DNA of 64,000 nucleotides. Origin: Manduca sexta (taxonomy: Eukaryota > Arthropoda > Insecta > Lepidoptera > Sphingidae). Below the pieces are notes generated by a model that saw nothing but the letters and a program-made list of their open reading frames with translations, had not been told where the DNA came from and did not search any database. The DNA lies in contig NC_051118.1 in the NCBI RefSeq assembly GCF_014839805.1, forward strand, positions 9,602,391 through 9,666,390. The letters are read 5' to 3'. The translations under genes were made by a program, and so were the position numbers. Positions 12,494 through 23,118 of this stretch are shown in pieces (position 1 is the stretch's first letter; each line of letters opens with the position of its first letter).

Positions 12494-12808
12494 TCAGCCC
12501 TGTATTGTATACTGTCCCACTGCTGGGCATGGACCTCCTCTATTACTGAGAGGGATTAGGCCTTAGTCCACTATACTGGCCTAGTGCAGATTGGTAGATT
12601 TTACATACCCTCAAAATTCCTATTGAGAACATCTCAACTATGCAGGGTTTCTCATGACGTTTTCCTTGACCTTTAAAGCAAGCGATAACTCACAAAGAAT
12701 ACACACATAATTTTTAGAAAATCAAAGATTTGTGCCCTTGGAATTTGAACCTGCGGACATTTGTTTCGGCAGTCCGTTTCACATCCAACCAAGCAATCGC
12801 TGCCTCAC
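12494..12808 (-). repeat. SINE family C, near full-length
   Basis: Begins 'cagccctgtattgtatactg', includes 'tactgagagggattaggcct' and 'aaagaatacacacataattt', and ends with a B-box-like 'ggaatttgaacctgcgg' and 'accaagcaatcgctgcctca'. Other copies are at 18197, 34337 and 49321, with several pieces elsewhere. Confidence 0.75.
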
Positions 12809-13312
12809 AATAAATAAGATATATAAGATAAGATATTTTATTTGTAAAAAAAAACATGAGTATACATACACAGGCATGAAAGATGTTACTTAATTAGAAT
12901 AAAGACATCACGTTTAGCCGCGGCCGCAGCGTACAAATATATATAGATTAATATATTATTAACATTATGTATACATTCTGAGGTTTATATTTATGCTATA
13001 TAGTTTATAAATTCACGTCATATTAACAAATGAGATGGAGAACGCTAAGCTCTTCTAAATTCTATCGATTACACACTGCGCCTATGAAAAATATTTTTCA
13101 AAATCATGCTCTAACAAGGTCCACTGGCCAGTGCGGTTACCTCACCCGCTAACGCTCACAATCAACGTAACAATCCTGGGACGAGCCCTCTGGCGACCGG
13201 TGTTAGTGTTGCCTGCTTTCTGATATACGATAGAAAAATACTTTTATAGCGGGAAATCACATTAAACATAACTTGTAGATATGAACAGAATTTATACCAT
13301 ACAACATTACGC
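12809..13312. other. Intergenic, nothing recognised
   Basis: Contains 'ataagatatataagataagatatttt' near 12815 and a GC-richer patch near 13120-13210. No gene motif was found. Confidence 0.35.
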
Positions 13313-13552
13313 ATTTATCCCCGAAGGGGGTATGCAGAGGCACAACCAGGGCACCCACTTGTCGTCAAGTGTGTTCCGTTCCATGATATGATAGAGGGAG
13401 AGCCTATCGCCATATTGGGCAAAATTCCAGACTCCGGGCTGATACTGAGCAGAAAAACCCAAATATTACTTTACCCGGCCAAGGATTCCGAACCCAGGAC
13501 CACAGACCGCTGTACCGTACCACGCATACAGTAAAATTACGCCACGAGGCAG
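13313..13552 (-). repeat. SINE family A, minus strand
   Basis: Starts 'tatccccgaagggggtatgc' and includes 'cacccacttgtcgtcaagtg', 'gattccgaacccaggacc' and 'aattacgccacgaggcag'. Confidence 0.75.
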
Positions 13553-14760
13553 TTATTATACCAAATAAAACAAATTAAAAATCTATACAAAAAAAAATAA
13601 AACAATAACACACTAATAATCTAAAAGCCCAATAACAGGCAATGTATACCATACCTATTAAACAGTTCAGTTGGCGACGCGCGTGCCGACGTCAACGACT
13701 GATGCGAATTTCCACGTTTGGTATATGTTCTATCTAGTGGACCCTATCATGGACCCTTCCATAGCCCGCTGTGCTACTCTTGAACAGTTAACTAGCAACA
13801 CGATACGCGTTCCAGTGCTGGTTTTCAGATGAAAGAAGAAGGAAAGAAAGGAGAACATTTATAAGCCACTGGTTGGTTGATAAACATACTTGAAAATAAA
13901 TTTAAGTGGAAAAATTAAATTTGATAGGTAGTTACGCTACGTGATATCACGATCCAGTACTTCTAGATATATGCAGAATGCTTTGTTTTCAAGCCTTGAT
14001 AAAACAGCTAGCATCCTAAGCCGGATTACAATACGTAAATATATTAATTTTATCAGATCTTGAAACGCATATTTTTAGGTCACATATATATAGATGACAA
14101 AGGTATCCCTTGCTGGTGATGAATGATTCACATGGTTGAATTTAATGAAATGCATCGAGCTTAATACTTTCCATTCAAACCACTCTTTCCATCCAAGACA
14201 TGACGGCGGGCTACCATTAAAGGGAATATACAATGATTTACAAGTAAATTGTTAAAAAAACCTTTTTATTATTTTTTATCTAATAAAGTTTGTTTCAAAT
14301 TAAATTGATATAGTACTTTAGGAGATGCATGGAAACAATATTTTTGGGTCATTTTAATTTTGAAATTTATGAAACAATATCGGCATTAAAAAAAACAACA
14401 AAGGTAAAGATAACATCCTTGAAATATGATATTTTTTTTTTATACGTATTACAATTTTGGCATAGATAGCTTCTCAAAATATGGTAAGCGCGCCATTTTG
14501 CATGCCTTTTTACTGGTATTTTTTAAAATTTAAAGGACAGAAAAACTTTCTGCCATTTTTTTCTTTTTTTGTAAAGGGTGGCAACACAGGCAGACGTCCA
14601 GAGACGCCCTTCACACGCAGAGAGCGCTGTCAACCGCACAATGACGTACAGACAATGCGCCTTTATTACTCAAGATTGTAAGGATTGAGGTTATATTTCT
14701 TTTTGTTCTGGCAGATTTCAAATGTTTGAGCCAATTTATAAGTGCAGATAATTGTCGACT
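13553..14760. other. Intergenic, nothing recognised
   Basis: AT-rich. The 66-codon frame at 14481-14681 shows no motif, signal peptide or splice context. Confidence 0.35.
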
Positions 14761-14998
14761 GTGCCGGTGGCGTAGTTGTATTGTAAGCGCTACGCGACAC
14801 CGATCTGTGGTTCAAGGTTTGATTCCTGGGTCGGGTAAAGTTATATTGGGTTTTCTGCTTATTATTAACCTCCACGTAAGCCTCCAGTTTAGAATTTGTG
14901 CCCGTAATGCCGTTTGGCTCGCCTCCTATCATATCATAGGACGAAAGAAACACGGAGAAAAATGGGTGCGCTAGTTGCGCTTCTGCTTACCCTTTCCG
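14761..14998 (+). repeat. SINE family A, plus strand
   Basis: Begins 'gtgccggtggcgtagttgta' (A-box region), continues with 'caaggtttgattcctgggtc' (B box) and 'gggttttctgctta', and ends 'cttctgcttaccctttccgg'. The family G segment follows directly, and the open frames on both strands here are SINE sequence. Confidence 0.75.
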
Positions 14999-15003
14999 GA
15001 CTA

Positions 15004-15196
15004 AAGCGTGTATAATCATTTCGGTTGAGTCAGCCTTTATATATTATCCAAATATGTGTGCATGGCGGTTTACAGAAACACAAATAGAACCATTGTTAGT
15101 ATTTGTTTAATCAAATGTACAAACTAAGAGATTGTAACAAAGTGGTCGATTTAGTTCCAGACCTCAAACAAGCTTAGAAACCACAGGATTATGTAC
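15004..15196 (+). repeat. Repeat family G, copy 1
   Basis: About 190 bp nearly matching the reverse complement of 37667-37868. Shared blocks include 'attatccaaatatgtgt', 'cagaaacacaaatagaa', 'gtacaaactaagagattgta' and 'agttccagacctcaaacaag'. In both places it abuts a family A SINE piece on the same side. Confidence 0.8.
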
Positions 15197-15381
15197 AAAC
15201 CATAACATATGTTATTGTATTTAGCATTTATAGTTTTGCGTGTTCCTTTCTTACATCAAATAATGATTTAATTTAAAAAAACGAAATTAAATGTAGACTG
15301 TTATTACAAAAAATGAAACAACTTATCTTTTATGATATTACAAAATGCAGTGTCAAAATACTTATCATATTAGGACCTAAC

Positions 15382-15571
15382 TTGTGGTAAAACCTGCTAT
15401 ATTGGCACACGTGTGTCGCGCTCAGGGATCAGCCTGTGTATATCCAGTACCAACAGGCCGGCATAATTGTGTCGACTGTCGAGGGTAATCATCTCTCGTC
15501 AGTAGATTTCTATTGGAACTCATTCCACATCATCAGATGCAGTGGGGTCGCTTTGTCGTGCTCAGGTAAAA
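15382..15571 (+). repeat. Dispersed repeat family B
   Basis: Contains 'gggatcagcctgtgtatatc', 'caacaggccggcataattgt', 'gtcgactgtcgagggtaatc' and 'gcagtggggtcgctttgtcg', close to the other copies. Confidence 0.75.
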
Positions 15572-15629
15572 AAAGGCTTGATGTGTGTAAGGGTATAATT
15601 TTTGACAATTGATTTTTATATATAGCCTT

Positions 15630-15830
15630 TTAACCGACTTTAAAAAAAGAGGCGGTTATCAATTCGAAGTGTTTATTTTTTTCATGTTTGTTGCCTCAGA
15701 ACTCGCTCATTTATGGACCGATTTGAAAAATTATTTTTATTTCGAAAGAATATACCTCCAGATTGGGCCCATAGTATTTACAACTAGCAATTTTAATTAG
15801 GCACCGACTCCAAAATTGGTATCCAGTATA
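15630..15830 (+). repeat. Repeat family H ('taaccgactttaaaaaa')
   Basis: Reads 'ttttaaccgactttaaaaaa', 'gaggcggttatcaattcgaa', 'tgttgcctcagaactcgctc' and 'ggcaccgactccaaaattgg'. A reverse-complement relative with the same ends lies at 38405-38520. This is a widespread lepidopteran repeat of uncertain class. Confidence 0.6.
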
Positions 15831-16367
15831 TGTGATATATACCTGTGATGTGAAATTATTTTTTGGTTTTGAGTGGTTATTAAAGCTGGGTTAATTTTTA
15901 GTTAAAATATTTTTATACCGTATTTTTGCGCTTTAATTACAAAAGGGTAATCGATCAGTTAACCGGGTTATAAAGTACCATGAAAAGCCGCAAAAAATAT
16001 GGTAAACGCAGACTTAAGCCGACTTTTACCCGACGAGCTAAACGCAGAAAGGCTTTTATCGTCGAAAAGTCCTCCGGCCGGCCCATTAGACAGTTTATTT
16101 GTTCCAAACGGGGTATTAATGGATCGGCTTGGAATTGGATTTCCAATCCAACGTTTAGGGGAATCCAATTAGTGACAGAGTTCGTGTAATTGTGGTAAAA
16201 ATGCATTTGAGGGTTGTTTATCGAATTGAGGACTCATGATGGTTCATTGGGTATTTTATTGAAGGCTTATATATTTTTAAGGAAAAATAATGAGAGAAAT
16301 ATCCGGAATCATCGATATATTTTGTAATAAAATAACATTTTAGCAAGTACCTACACCCGTTGGTTAG
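15831..16367. other. Unclassified stretch with overlapping open frames
   Basis: Three frames are open over about 15955-16206. The plus frame would give a 69-residue, very basic peptide starting MKSRKKYG. No family is recognised, and openness in several frames on both strands argues for base composition, or an element, rather than a gene. Confidence 0.35.
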
Positions 16368-16536
16368 TACAGTCAGCCACAAATAGCTGAACAAATTCAT
16401 AATTTCAAATCGCCTGTAAACTTTTGTGTCTGTAGGAAAAATCGTTTTTCTTCATTAAAATATTTTTCACGATTATAGTTATAGTGTAGCATTTCGAAGT
16501 TTCTAATTTGTTCAGATTCTTATATGGTTGACTGTA
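16368..16536. mobile_element. Tc1/mariner-type MITE, copy 1
   Basis: The ends are inverted: left TACAGTCAGCCACAAATAGC, right (reverse complement) TACAGTCAACCATATAAG. Both continue into 'ctgaacaaatt' and are bounded by TA. A second, longer member is at 27392-27766. Confidence 0.7.
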
Positions 16537-16700
16537 CATACATACAGTTTATTCATATATAATGTCAAATTAATATACCGACCGGCCTATATTTTAATAA
16601 ATTACCATATTTTGTACAGTATTGTATACATCAGTGTTATTCTATAATATGAATGTACTTGAATTGTTTAATATATGTAGTATAGTTTATCGTGTTGTGT

Positions 16701-16989
16701 GTGTGGCGGTATAATAAGTGTACACCGCCATCTTGTCAAAATGATTGGAACTGCAAGATGAATATTGACAATTAGGAAATAATGTCTAATAATCTCACTA
16801 GATGGCGTTAGACGATTCTGACTTGTGAAAGCTGAATTTGCGCTTTATATATCACCTCTGAATAGGAACCGTCGGATGGGCCGCGGCCGGTCACAAGCAA
16901 CATCTGCCTGACTGAGATCTTAGCCTACTATAGAGGAACGTAACCATTTGTTCCTTTAAAGCGGTGTCTACCACGCTGCTAAATGTGGT
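16701..16989 (+). repeat. Possible solo LTR or retroelement repeat, copy 1
   Basis: Shares 'caccgccatcttgtcaa', 'aggaaccgtcgga', 'gggccgcggccggtca' and a partly decayed hairpin ('tagaggaacgtaaccatttg') with 32171-32480. The class is unknown. An LTR is one reading, given a 5' TGTG start, but no flanking coding was found. Confidence 0.45.
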
Positions 16990-16990
16990 A

Positions 16991-17168
16991 TAGTTGTCGT
17001 ATCGTATCATTAAGTTGTCGTGTCGTATCGTAGTTTATCGTGTCGTATGGTAAAGTTTATCGTGTCGTATGGTAAAGTTTATCGTGTCGTATGGTAAAGT
17101 TTATCTTGTCGTATCGTATAGTTGTCGTGTCGTATTGTATAATTGTCGTATCGTATCGTGTCGTGTAG
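16991..17168 (+). repeat. Minisatellite, ~22-bp unit
   Basis: Repeats of 'tttatcgtgtcgtatggtaa' (with ag, 22 bp) occur three times exactly around 17033-17100, flanked by looser 'gttgtcgtatcgtat' units. A unit-like 'tatagtttatcgtgtt' also lies at 16681, left of the LTR-like repeat. Confidence 0.85.
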
Positions 17169-17209
17169 TGGCAGTTAAATCAGCAATAATCACACAAACT
17201 ATTGTAATT

Positions 17210-17249
17210 ATTAGTTTCACATGTTCCACTAGGAACATGTGAAACTAAT
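17210..17249. repeat. Perfect 18-bp hairpin, 4-nt loop
   Basis: Arm 17210-17227 is the exact reverse complement of 17232-17249, with loop ACTA. It lies 41 nt after the minisatellite. No target duplication was found. Confidence 0.9.
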
Positions 17250-17623
17250 GCTGCCAGTTATCTACCGCGGAGGGACGAGTTGTGTAGCGTGGATGTGGCA
17301 TTTTTATATTTTTTTATTGTAGCATAGCAAACGAGCGAAAGCAATGAGCACTTTAGGATAAGTAGTAAAAATGTATAATATAATTTAATAATTTAGCAAT
17401 TAGTTAAAGCAGTAGTTAATTACCCAATACTTGTACGGAAACGAAACATCGACAGTTTGTCGCTGCTATAATATACCGTATGCTGTGAACAGATAACAGC
17501 CTCAGCTGGTTACTTTAGTGCTTATGTGCAATGTGTTTATTTAATTGTGTCGTGCATTTTTTTTAGTTCTCAATACTTAAGTACTTCTTGCTTCTCTACC
17601 CTTTCACTTAATACTTATTTTTA

Positions 17624-17881
17624 TCCTACTAATATTATAAATTCGAAAGTTTGTAAGGATGGATGTATGGATGTATGTTTGTTCCTCTTTCACGAAAAAA
17701 CTACTGAACGGATTTGAATGAAATTTAACAGTTATATTGATTATACATCAAAATAATACATAGGCTACAACTTATTTTGATTTTGTGTAATTTAGTCATA
17801 ATATACGATACATATCAAGTAAATAAAAAAAAAATTATCCCGGAATACTCCTTCACGCGAGCGAAGCCACGAATAAAACCT
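17624..17881 (+). mobile_element. Helitron-like repeat, CTAG end lost
   Basis: Starts TCCTACTAATATTATAAAT, then 'ggatggatgtatgtttgttc' and 'ctactgaacggatttgaatg', and ends 'cacgcgagcgaagccacgaa'. The terminal CTAG is replaced by 'acctggtaa'. Confidence 0.6.
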
Positions 17882-18196
17882 GGTAAATTATAACGGTTAC
17901 ACTTTTACTTCCTTAAAGAAAGCCTATAATAAATACCGCGTCCAATACAATCGATTCTCAGTACAAAGTTCCGCCGAGCTGACAGCTCGCGTAGTTGATC
18001 GTTTAAACTCGGCTTATACCGTTTTATACGAACTACATGTACACGTATATTCGCGTATGTACGAGAGAATAGTCGTGTTTAGATTGACGATCAACCATTG
18101 GCATGGAAAATGGAAGTTCAATACTCTTGCAATACCACTACGTTTTTTGTTGTCGCGAAAACATATAAATACCAATAATAATAATAATTAATAATA

Positions 18197-18512
18197 TCAG
18201 CCCTGTATTATATACTGGACCACTGTTGGGCACGGGCCTCCTCTACTGCTGAGAGGGATTAGGCCTTAGTCCACCACGCCGGCCTAGTGCGGGTTGCTAG
18301 ATTTGACACACCCTCGAAATTTCCTATAGAGAATTTCTCAGATGTGCAGGTTTCCTCACGATGTTTTCCTTCACCGTTAAACCAAGCGATAATTCACAAA
18401 GAATACACACATAATTTTTAGAAACGTCGGAGGTGTGTGCCCTTGGGATTTGAACCTGCGGACTTTCGTTTGGACAGTCCGTTCGACAACCAACTAGGCT
18501 ATCGTTGCTCCA
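18197..18512 (-). repeat. SINE family C, near full-length
   Basis: Very similar to 12494-12808, from 'cagccctgtattatatactg' to 'ccaactaggctatcgttgct', with the B-box-like 'gggatttgaacctgcgg'. Confidence 0.8.
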
Positions 18513-18602
18513 TATAAATACCAATGATATGCATAAATGCGGTCTGCAAAACGTTCTAATGATAATTAGATTTTACATTAATTACTCAAGGGTAGGAATC
18601 AA

Positions 18603-18816
18603 GTATAGACCCTTCGCCACTGGATCTCTCTTCTGATAGTGGAGTGGGGTCCGATAGAATGTCGACTGATGATAGATTACTCATCGGCAGTCGGTGCAAT
18701 TATGCCGGCCTGTTTGAACCGAATACACAGGCTGATCCCGGATCGCGACATTTACGTGGGCCGCTATTGCTGGTTTGACATTTTGTGTACAGTGGTCGCT
18801 ATCAGGGCGGATATAA
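18603..18816 (-). repeat. Dispersed repeat family B, minus strand
   Basis: Reverse complement of the family pattern: 'agtggagtggggtccgatag', 'attatgccggcctgtttgaa', 'acacaggctgatcccggatc', 'tacgtgggccgctattgc'. The other copies are on the plus strand, apart from a scrap near 24737. Confidence 0.75.
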
Positions 18817-18904
18817 ATATATCCTACCTCCAGCAAAATATATATGAATATCACTATCTTTATCGTACCTTTAGAACTAAAGTGACTTAACTCAAAATGT
18901 ATAT

Positions 18905-19199
18905 ATCGCATTCTTAATAAAATAATGACCCATTCCAAAATTGCCGATTCGTGCGAATCGTCAAACAACCAATTACTGTTTGCGACCTTTTAGTTTTTGC
19001 CCTTTTTTTTCATGCTATAGGTTTCATTTTTTACCTATCTTTAATAAGCTCAATTTTAATTTTTCATTTTTTACCTATCTTTAATAAGCTCAATTTTATA
19101 GCAACATCAAAAAAAAGGTAGCAAACAAAAAATTGATTTCCGACAACTGCCACAAATTAACAATTTTGAAATAGGTCATTATTTTATTAAGAATGTGAT
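18905..19199. mobile_element. MITE with 39-bp terminal inverted repeats
   Basis: Arms 18905-18943 and 19161-19199 match as inverted repeats with 4 differences ('cattcttaataaaataatga' inside). The interior has a direct duplication with period 40 bp (19022-19058 and 19062-19098). No coding is visible. Confidence 0.85.
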
Positions 19200-19349
19200 A
19201 TTTTCTGATTTTGTTAAACAACAGTCTTCCAAAGCATGCTCTATAACCCTATGACTAAAAAAAGACAAAATTATAGAATAGAAACCGAGAATCTCACTTT
19301 CGACGACCGCTCAATTCACTGCCCTCTATATTGTTTCCAAATCTTTTTA

Positions 19350-19475
19350 TTCGTTTCCAAGGGTGCGGAATATCTTCTCCCAACTTTCCTCCAGGGCCCT
19401 ACAGTCGCCAAGCGGGGGAATTCCAGTATCCCATTAGCAGGTTTCCTTCAGAGTTGACTGCGGGTCCCGATGAAA
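19350..19475 (+). repeat. Repeat family I, copy 1
   Basis: 'CTCCAGGGCCCTACAGTCGC' followed by 'ggggaattccagtatccc' recurs in inverted form at 22261-22452 and, more diverged, at 50098-50350. The short open frames over these copies share peptide scraps only because the repeat is shared. Confidence 0.6.
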
Positions 19476-19689
19476 AATTAACAGTGGACTTTAACGTGGG
19501 CGGAACTGCCTTACTAGCTAGTTTTATAAACAAAGCTCCGTCTACCGCTCTCTGATATTCGGCAATCTTAAAATTTGATATCTTTATGAATTTCATTTGA
19601 TTATGAATTTCAAAGTGTCTCATGGTTTATTCAAAGAGGCTTTATTTGACTTCTTTGGGTCCATTGCATATTTTAATGTATTTATTCCT

Positions 19690-19911
19690 GAAAAGCGGCA
19701 GTAGCTTATTCGGGAGGAGAGTATATTATCGAATAGAAGGTCACGGGTTCAAAGCCTAACTTCTCCAACTTATTGATATTATTATAGATTATTACATCCA
19801 TGAAGACGCGTCCCACCGTCTCATGAGCTGAGGTGTTGTGGATGTCGTCCCTCTCAGTAGTGGAGGAGGCCTGTGCCCAGCAGGAGGACAGTATATAATA
19901 CAGGGCTAATA
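19690..19911 (+). repeat. SINE family C fragment, plus strand
   Basis: Has 'ggtcacgggttcaaagccta' (B-box-like) and ends 'agtatataatacagggctaa'. It abuts the left end of the mariner element. Confidence 0.6.
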
Positions 19912-19916
19912 TTACT

Positions 19917-21219
19917 TAGTCTGGCCATAAATACTGTTACACTTAATTATAAAAAAATATTACATTTGAATTTCGAATCTGTCATTTTTATACGATTGTT
20001 CATTGTGTTTTCTCATTTTGGCGCCAATACATTGTAAAATATTTTGCGATATTAAAATGGTGTGGGGTGATAAAGAGAACCGAATCGCTGTGATAGCATT
20101 ACACAAAGTAGGTATGGAGCCAAATGCAATTTTTAAAACTCTCCATACACTTGGTATTAGTAAAATGTTTGTGTACCGGGCTATTAATAGGTACAATGAG
20201 ACCTCCTCTGTTTGTGACAGAAAAGATCTGGCCGTCCACGTAGTGTTCGTACGAAAAAGGTGGTCAAAGCAGTAAGGGAAAGAATTCGAAGAAATCCTGT
20301 CCGAAAGCAAAAGATTTTATCTCGGGAAATGAAGATAGCACCTAGAACCATGTCGCGTATTTTAAAAGATGACTTAGGACTTGCAGCCTATAAGAGACGC
20401 ACTGGCCATTTCTTAACTGATAATTTAAAGAAGAATAGGGTGGTAAAATCGAAACAACTACTGAAGCGGTACGCAAAGGGAGGTCACAGAAAAATTTTGT
20501 TTACGGATGAGAAAATTTTTACAATTGAGCAACATTTTAACAAACAAAATGACCGTATTTATGCTCAAAGCTCTAAGGAAGCTTCCCAATTAGTCGACAG
20601 AGTGCAACGTGGACATTATCCGACTTCAGTGATGGTTTGGTGGGGTGTTAGCTATGAAGGAGTGACTGAGCCATATTTTTTGTGAAAAAGGTATCAAAAC
20701 ATCGGCACAAGTGTATCAAGATACCATTCTTGAGAAGGTAGTTAAGCCCCTTAACATCACCATGTTCAATAACCAAGTATGGTCCTTCCAGCAAGACTGG
20801 GCGCCGGGTCATAAAGCTCGGTCCACGCAGTCTTGGTTGGAATCGAACGTTTCGGACTTCATCAGAGCTGAAGACTGGCCGTCGTCTAGTCCCGATCTTA
20901 ATCCGCTGGATTATGATTTGTGGTCAGTTTTAGAGAGTACAGCTTGCTCTAAACGCCATGATAATTTGGAGTCCCTAAAACAATCTATACGATTGGCAGT
21001 GAAGAATTTTCCCATGGAAAGAGTGCGTGCTTCTATTGATAACTGGCCTCATCGTTTAAAGGACTGTATTGCAGCCAATGGAGACCACTTCGAATAAGCT
21101 TTTTATATTTTTAATTGTTTTATATTTATGTATTAAACTGACACACTGTAAAAGTAATAAATGTTATTTGCAGTTAACAATTTTCTTTTTTCTTTATTAC
21201 AATATTTATGGCAAGACTA
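19917..21219 (+). mobile_element. Full-length mariner of the DD37D (maT) type
   Basis: The ends are inverted: left TAGTCTGGCCATAAATACTG and right (reverse complement) TAGTCTTGCCATAAATATTG, each beginning with TA, the target site of Tc1/mariner elements. Length is about 1.3 kb, with a single transposase frame in the middle (20057-21097). Spacing of the second and third catalytic Asp is 37 residues, which defines the DD37D/maT lineage known from Bombyx and other insects. Confidence 0.9.
20057..21097 (+). pseudogene. Mariner DD37D transposase, broken by two frameshifts
   Basis: This is a cut-and-paste transposase that acts in the nucleus on its own terminal repeats. The start at 20057 (MVWGDKEN) opens an N-terminal helix-turn-helix region followed by a GRPR-like linker. 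Catalytic Asp codons lie at 20506-20508 (in FTDEK), 20795-20797 (in QQDWAPGH) and 20909-20911 (in SPDLNPLDYDLW), the last two 37 residues apart. Total length of about 347 codons is normal for the family. The reading frame shifts once near 20222-20226, in an A-run, as if one base were lost. It shifts back at the T-run near 20672-20679, as if one base were gained, just before a TGA. Apart from these two slips the protein looks intact, so inactivation is recent or one of the slips is a sequencing error. Confidence 0.9.
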
Positions 21220-21300
21220 GGTATATGGATTTCTTATCTAGCGGCCGCACAGATCAATGACAGCATTACTCTGTGACGGACAATAAGACTAGTGTGATAT

Positions 21301-21381
21301 TGCCGCGGTTGCGTAGTTGTATTTCTTGGGCGGTATGCTACCATTCTTCGGTCTCAGGTTTGAACCCAAGTAGGCCAGCGA
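21301..21381 (+). repeat. SINE family A fragment
   Basis: 'tgccgcggttgcgtagttgt' and 'ctcaggtttgaacccaag' are A-box and B-box-like stretches of the family. Confidence 0.55.
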
Positions 21382-21715
21382 ATACCAGGTACTACTTATG
21401 AGGTTCTACACGCTTAGACATATACACACACATATATATAAATAACCCATAAAAAAGGACTTCTCAAGTTTAATCATTGTTTAATATAATTTTTTTTCTC
21501 GTTCCCAAATATATTTTTTTTTATTTGTTAATCCACGTAACTATGTTTTACTCAGAGTTGGGCGCTGTTAACTGCGAAGTTATACTAACAACTACAGTCA
21601 GCAACTTACAATTGTACCATATTTCATAAAATATTTTCTGTGTCAAATAAAGATGATTATTATAAAGGAACTACTAAGTGATAGTAGACTGATGTCCATA
21701 TTTTCTTTTTCTGAA

Positions 21716-21830
21716 ATTGTTTCGCGCGCACCGCCCATCGCGAGTGTCGGCAGTTTTCATTTCCGTCGGCGGCCGCGCCGGTCACAGCGCCGGAAGTGTG
21801 TTCTCATTTCCGGCCCACTTGCCCACATTA
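21716..21830. other. GC- and CpG-rich patch
   Basis: Rich in CG dinucleotides ('tttcgcgcgcaccgcccatc', 'gtcggcggccgcgccggtca') inside AT-rich surroundings. Two overlapping frames cross it without motifs. It could be the GC-rich part of an unlisted element. Confidence 0.4.
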
Positions 21831-21965
21831 ACATATATTATCCATAAAATTATTTCGCCTTTTATTTATTGGTTTGGTTTTTATTTTCCTCAAAAAATAT
21901 GTTGGGAAATTGTGTTATTTATGTTTAAGTTTCGCCCGCGGTTCCGGCTGAATATTTATTTTACA

Positions 21966-22208
21966 CTAGCTGACCCGATAGACGTCGTCCCGTCTTAACT
22001 ATGAATTTCCAGCGCGCATTCTGTTAATCGCTGAAATTAACTTTTCTTAAATTTTCTAACGTTCCGCTCAACTTCCTTAATTTTTTCATAAGAACCTTCT
22101 CCTGACAATAACAAACACAACAATAAAAAAATAGTGAAATCGGTCCAGCCGTTCACGCGTGATGGCATGACCAAGGGAAATAGGGATTCATTTTTATATA
22201 TATATAGA
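21966..22208 (-). mobile_element. Complete small Helitron-like element
   Basis: On the minus strand it runs from TCTATATATATAAAAATGAA to a 3' end ...GGGTCAGCTAG, with flanking A and T. It is 243 bp, with no inverted repeats and no coding. It is a sister of the element at 1-241. Confidence 0.75.
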
Positions 22209-22260
22209 TTATAAAAGCTGTTGGTTATAAAAGTCTTGTCAAAACTGTTTTATTTTATAG

Positions 22261-22452
22261 ATCCCGAAGTCAACACCGGGGCAAAAAGTGAATTGGATAC
22301 TAGAATCCCCAGGCTTAGCAACTGCAGGGCCCTGGAGGGAAATTAGAAGAGGAATATCGGAAGGAAAAGTTGGAGAAGAAGGGACCATCTTAGGATGGGC
22401 GAAGTGGAAAAGGAAGGGAAATGCTCTCGAGTCCCTCATAGGCCTTAACGTG
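22261..22452 (-). repeat. Repeat family I, copy 2
   Basis: Reverse complement of the family: 'actgcagggccctggaggga' and 'gagtccctcataggcc'. The 79-codon minus frame here is repeat sequence. Confidence 0.6.
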
Positions 22453-22908
22453 TATTTACAACTATGAGGTATACGCATTTGACTATCGATATATATGTAC
22501 TACGTACTAGATTTGGCGTTCCGAACATTCACTGTGTTCAACTGAATTGAACTGCAATCCATTCAAACTGACTTTAGTATGGTCACTATTTACAGCTTGT
22601 GGTTGTGTACGGAATGGCGCTCATGATGTAAAAATTCGAGTCTAAGTGTAAACCTGGATTTGAATAATTAGTCAAATAAGTAAAATTATTAGTTGTTCAA
22701 GTGAATAAATAGGTTATAACCGTGACGATTTGGTAGCCATTTTAGTTTCGATTTTGAACAAATAGTTTATATGGACGTTCGTGTCTATAGAATATACGTC
22801 ATTGCATTTGACTATGTGCCTAGGACCGCGACGAATATCCCCCGACAACACAACTGGTTTAGTATTATCAAGCAGATCAGACGAATACTTACCTCATAAT
22901 AAGTGTGT

Positions 22909-22951
22909 AATTTTTTGGGAACAAGCCTATGAGGCTTATTCCCAAAAAATT
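22909..22951. repeat. 19-bp near-perfect hairpin, 5-nt loop
   Basis: Arms 22909-22927 and 22933-22951 pair with a single mismatch. The short loop and lack of flanking duplication leave its nature open (foldback relic, or unlikely small-RNA hairpin). Confidence 0.8.
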
Positions 22952-23118
22952 CTGCCAAGCGGACGGAGCTAAAAGTAAAGAAAATTAACTTACCGGTGTA
23001 CTTTGTAAATGTTTTACTTACCTGAAACAAACAAATTATAATAAGTAAATGTTTAAAATGCTGATGCTATTGGTAGGAAAATGCCTCAGCCTGGAAACTG
23101 AACACCATATACAAAGTT

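Noticed and set aside
15955..16206. Overlapping open frames, including a 69-residue basic peptide
   Set aside because: Open in three frames on both strands, no family motif, no splice or promoter context; composition or an unlisted repeat explains it better.
16991..17168. Short regular repeats as a possible CRISPR array
   Set aside because: Units are directly adjacent without unique spacers; it is a minisatellite in eukaryotic DNA.
22781..23030. Overlapping frames on both strands
   Set aside because: They span the 22909-22951 hairpin, whose symmetry produces open frames on both strands; no conserved motif.
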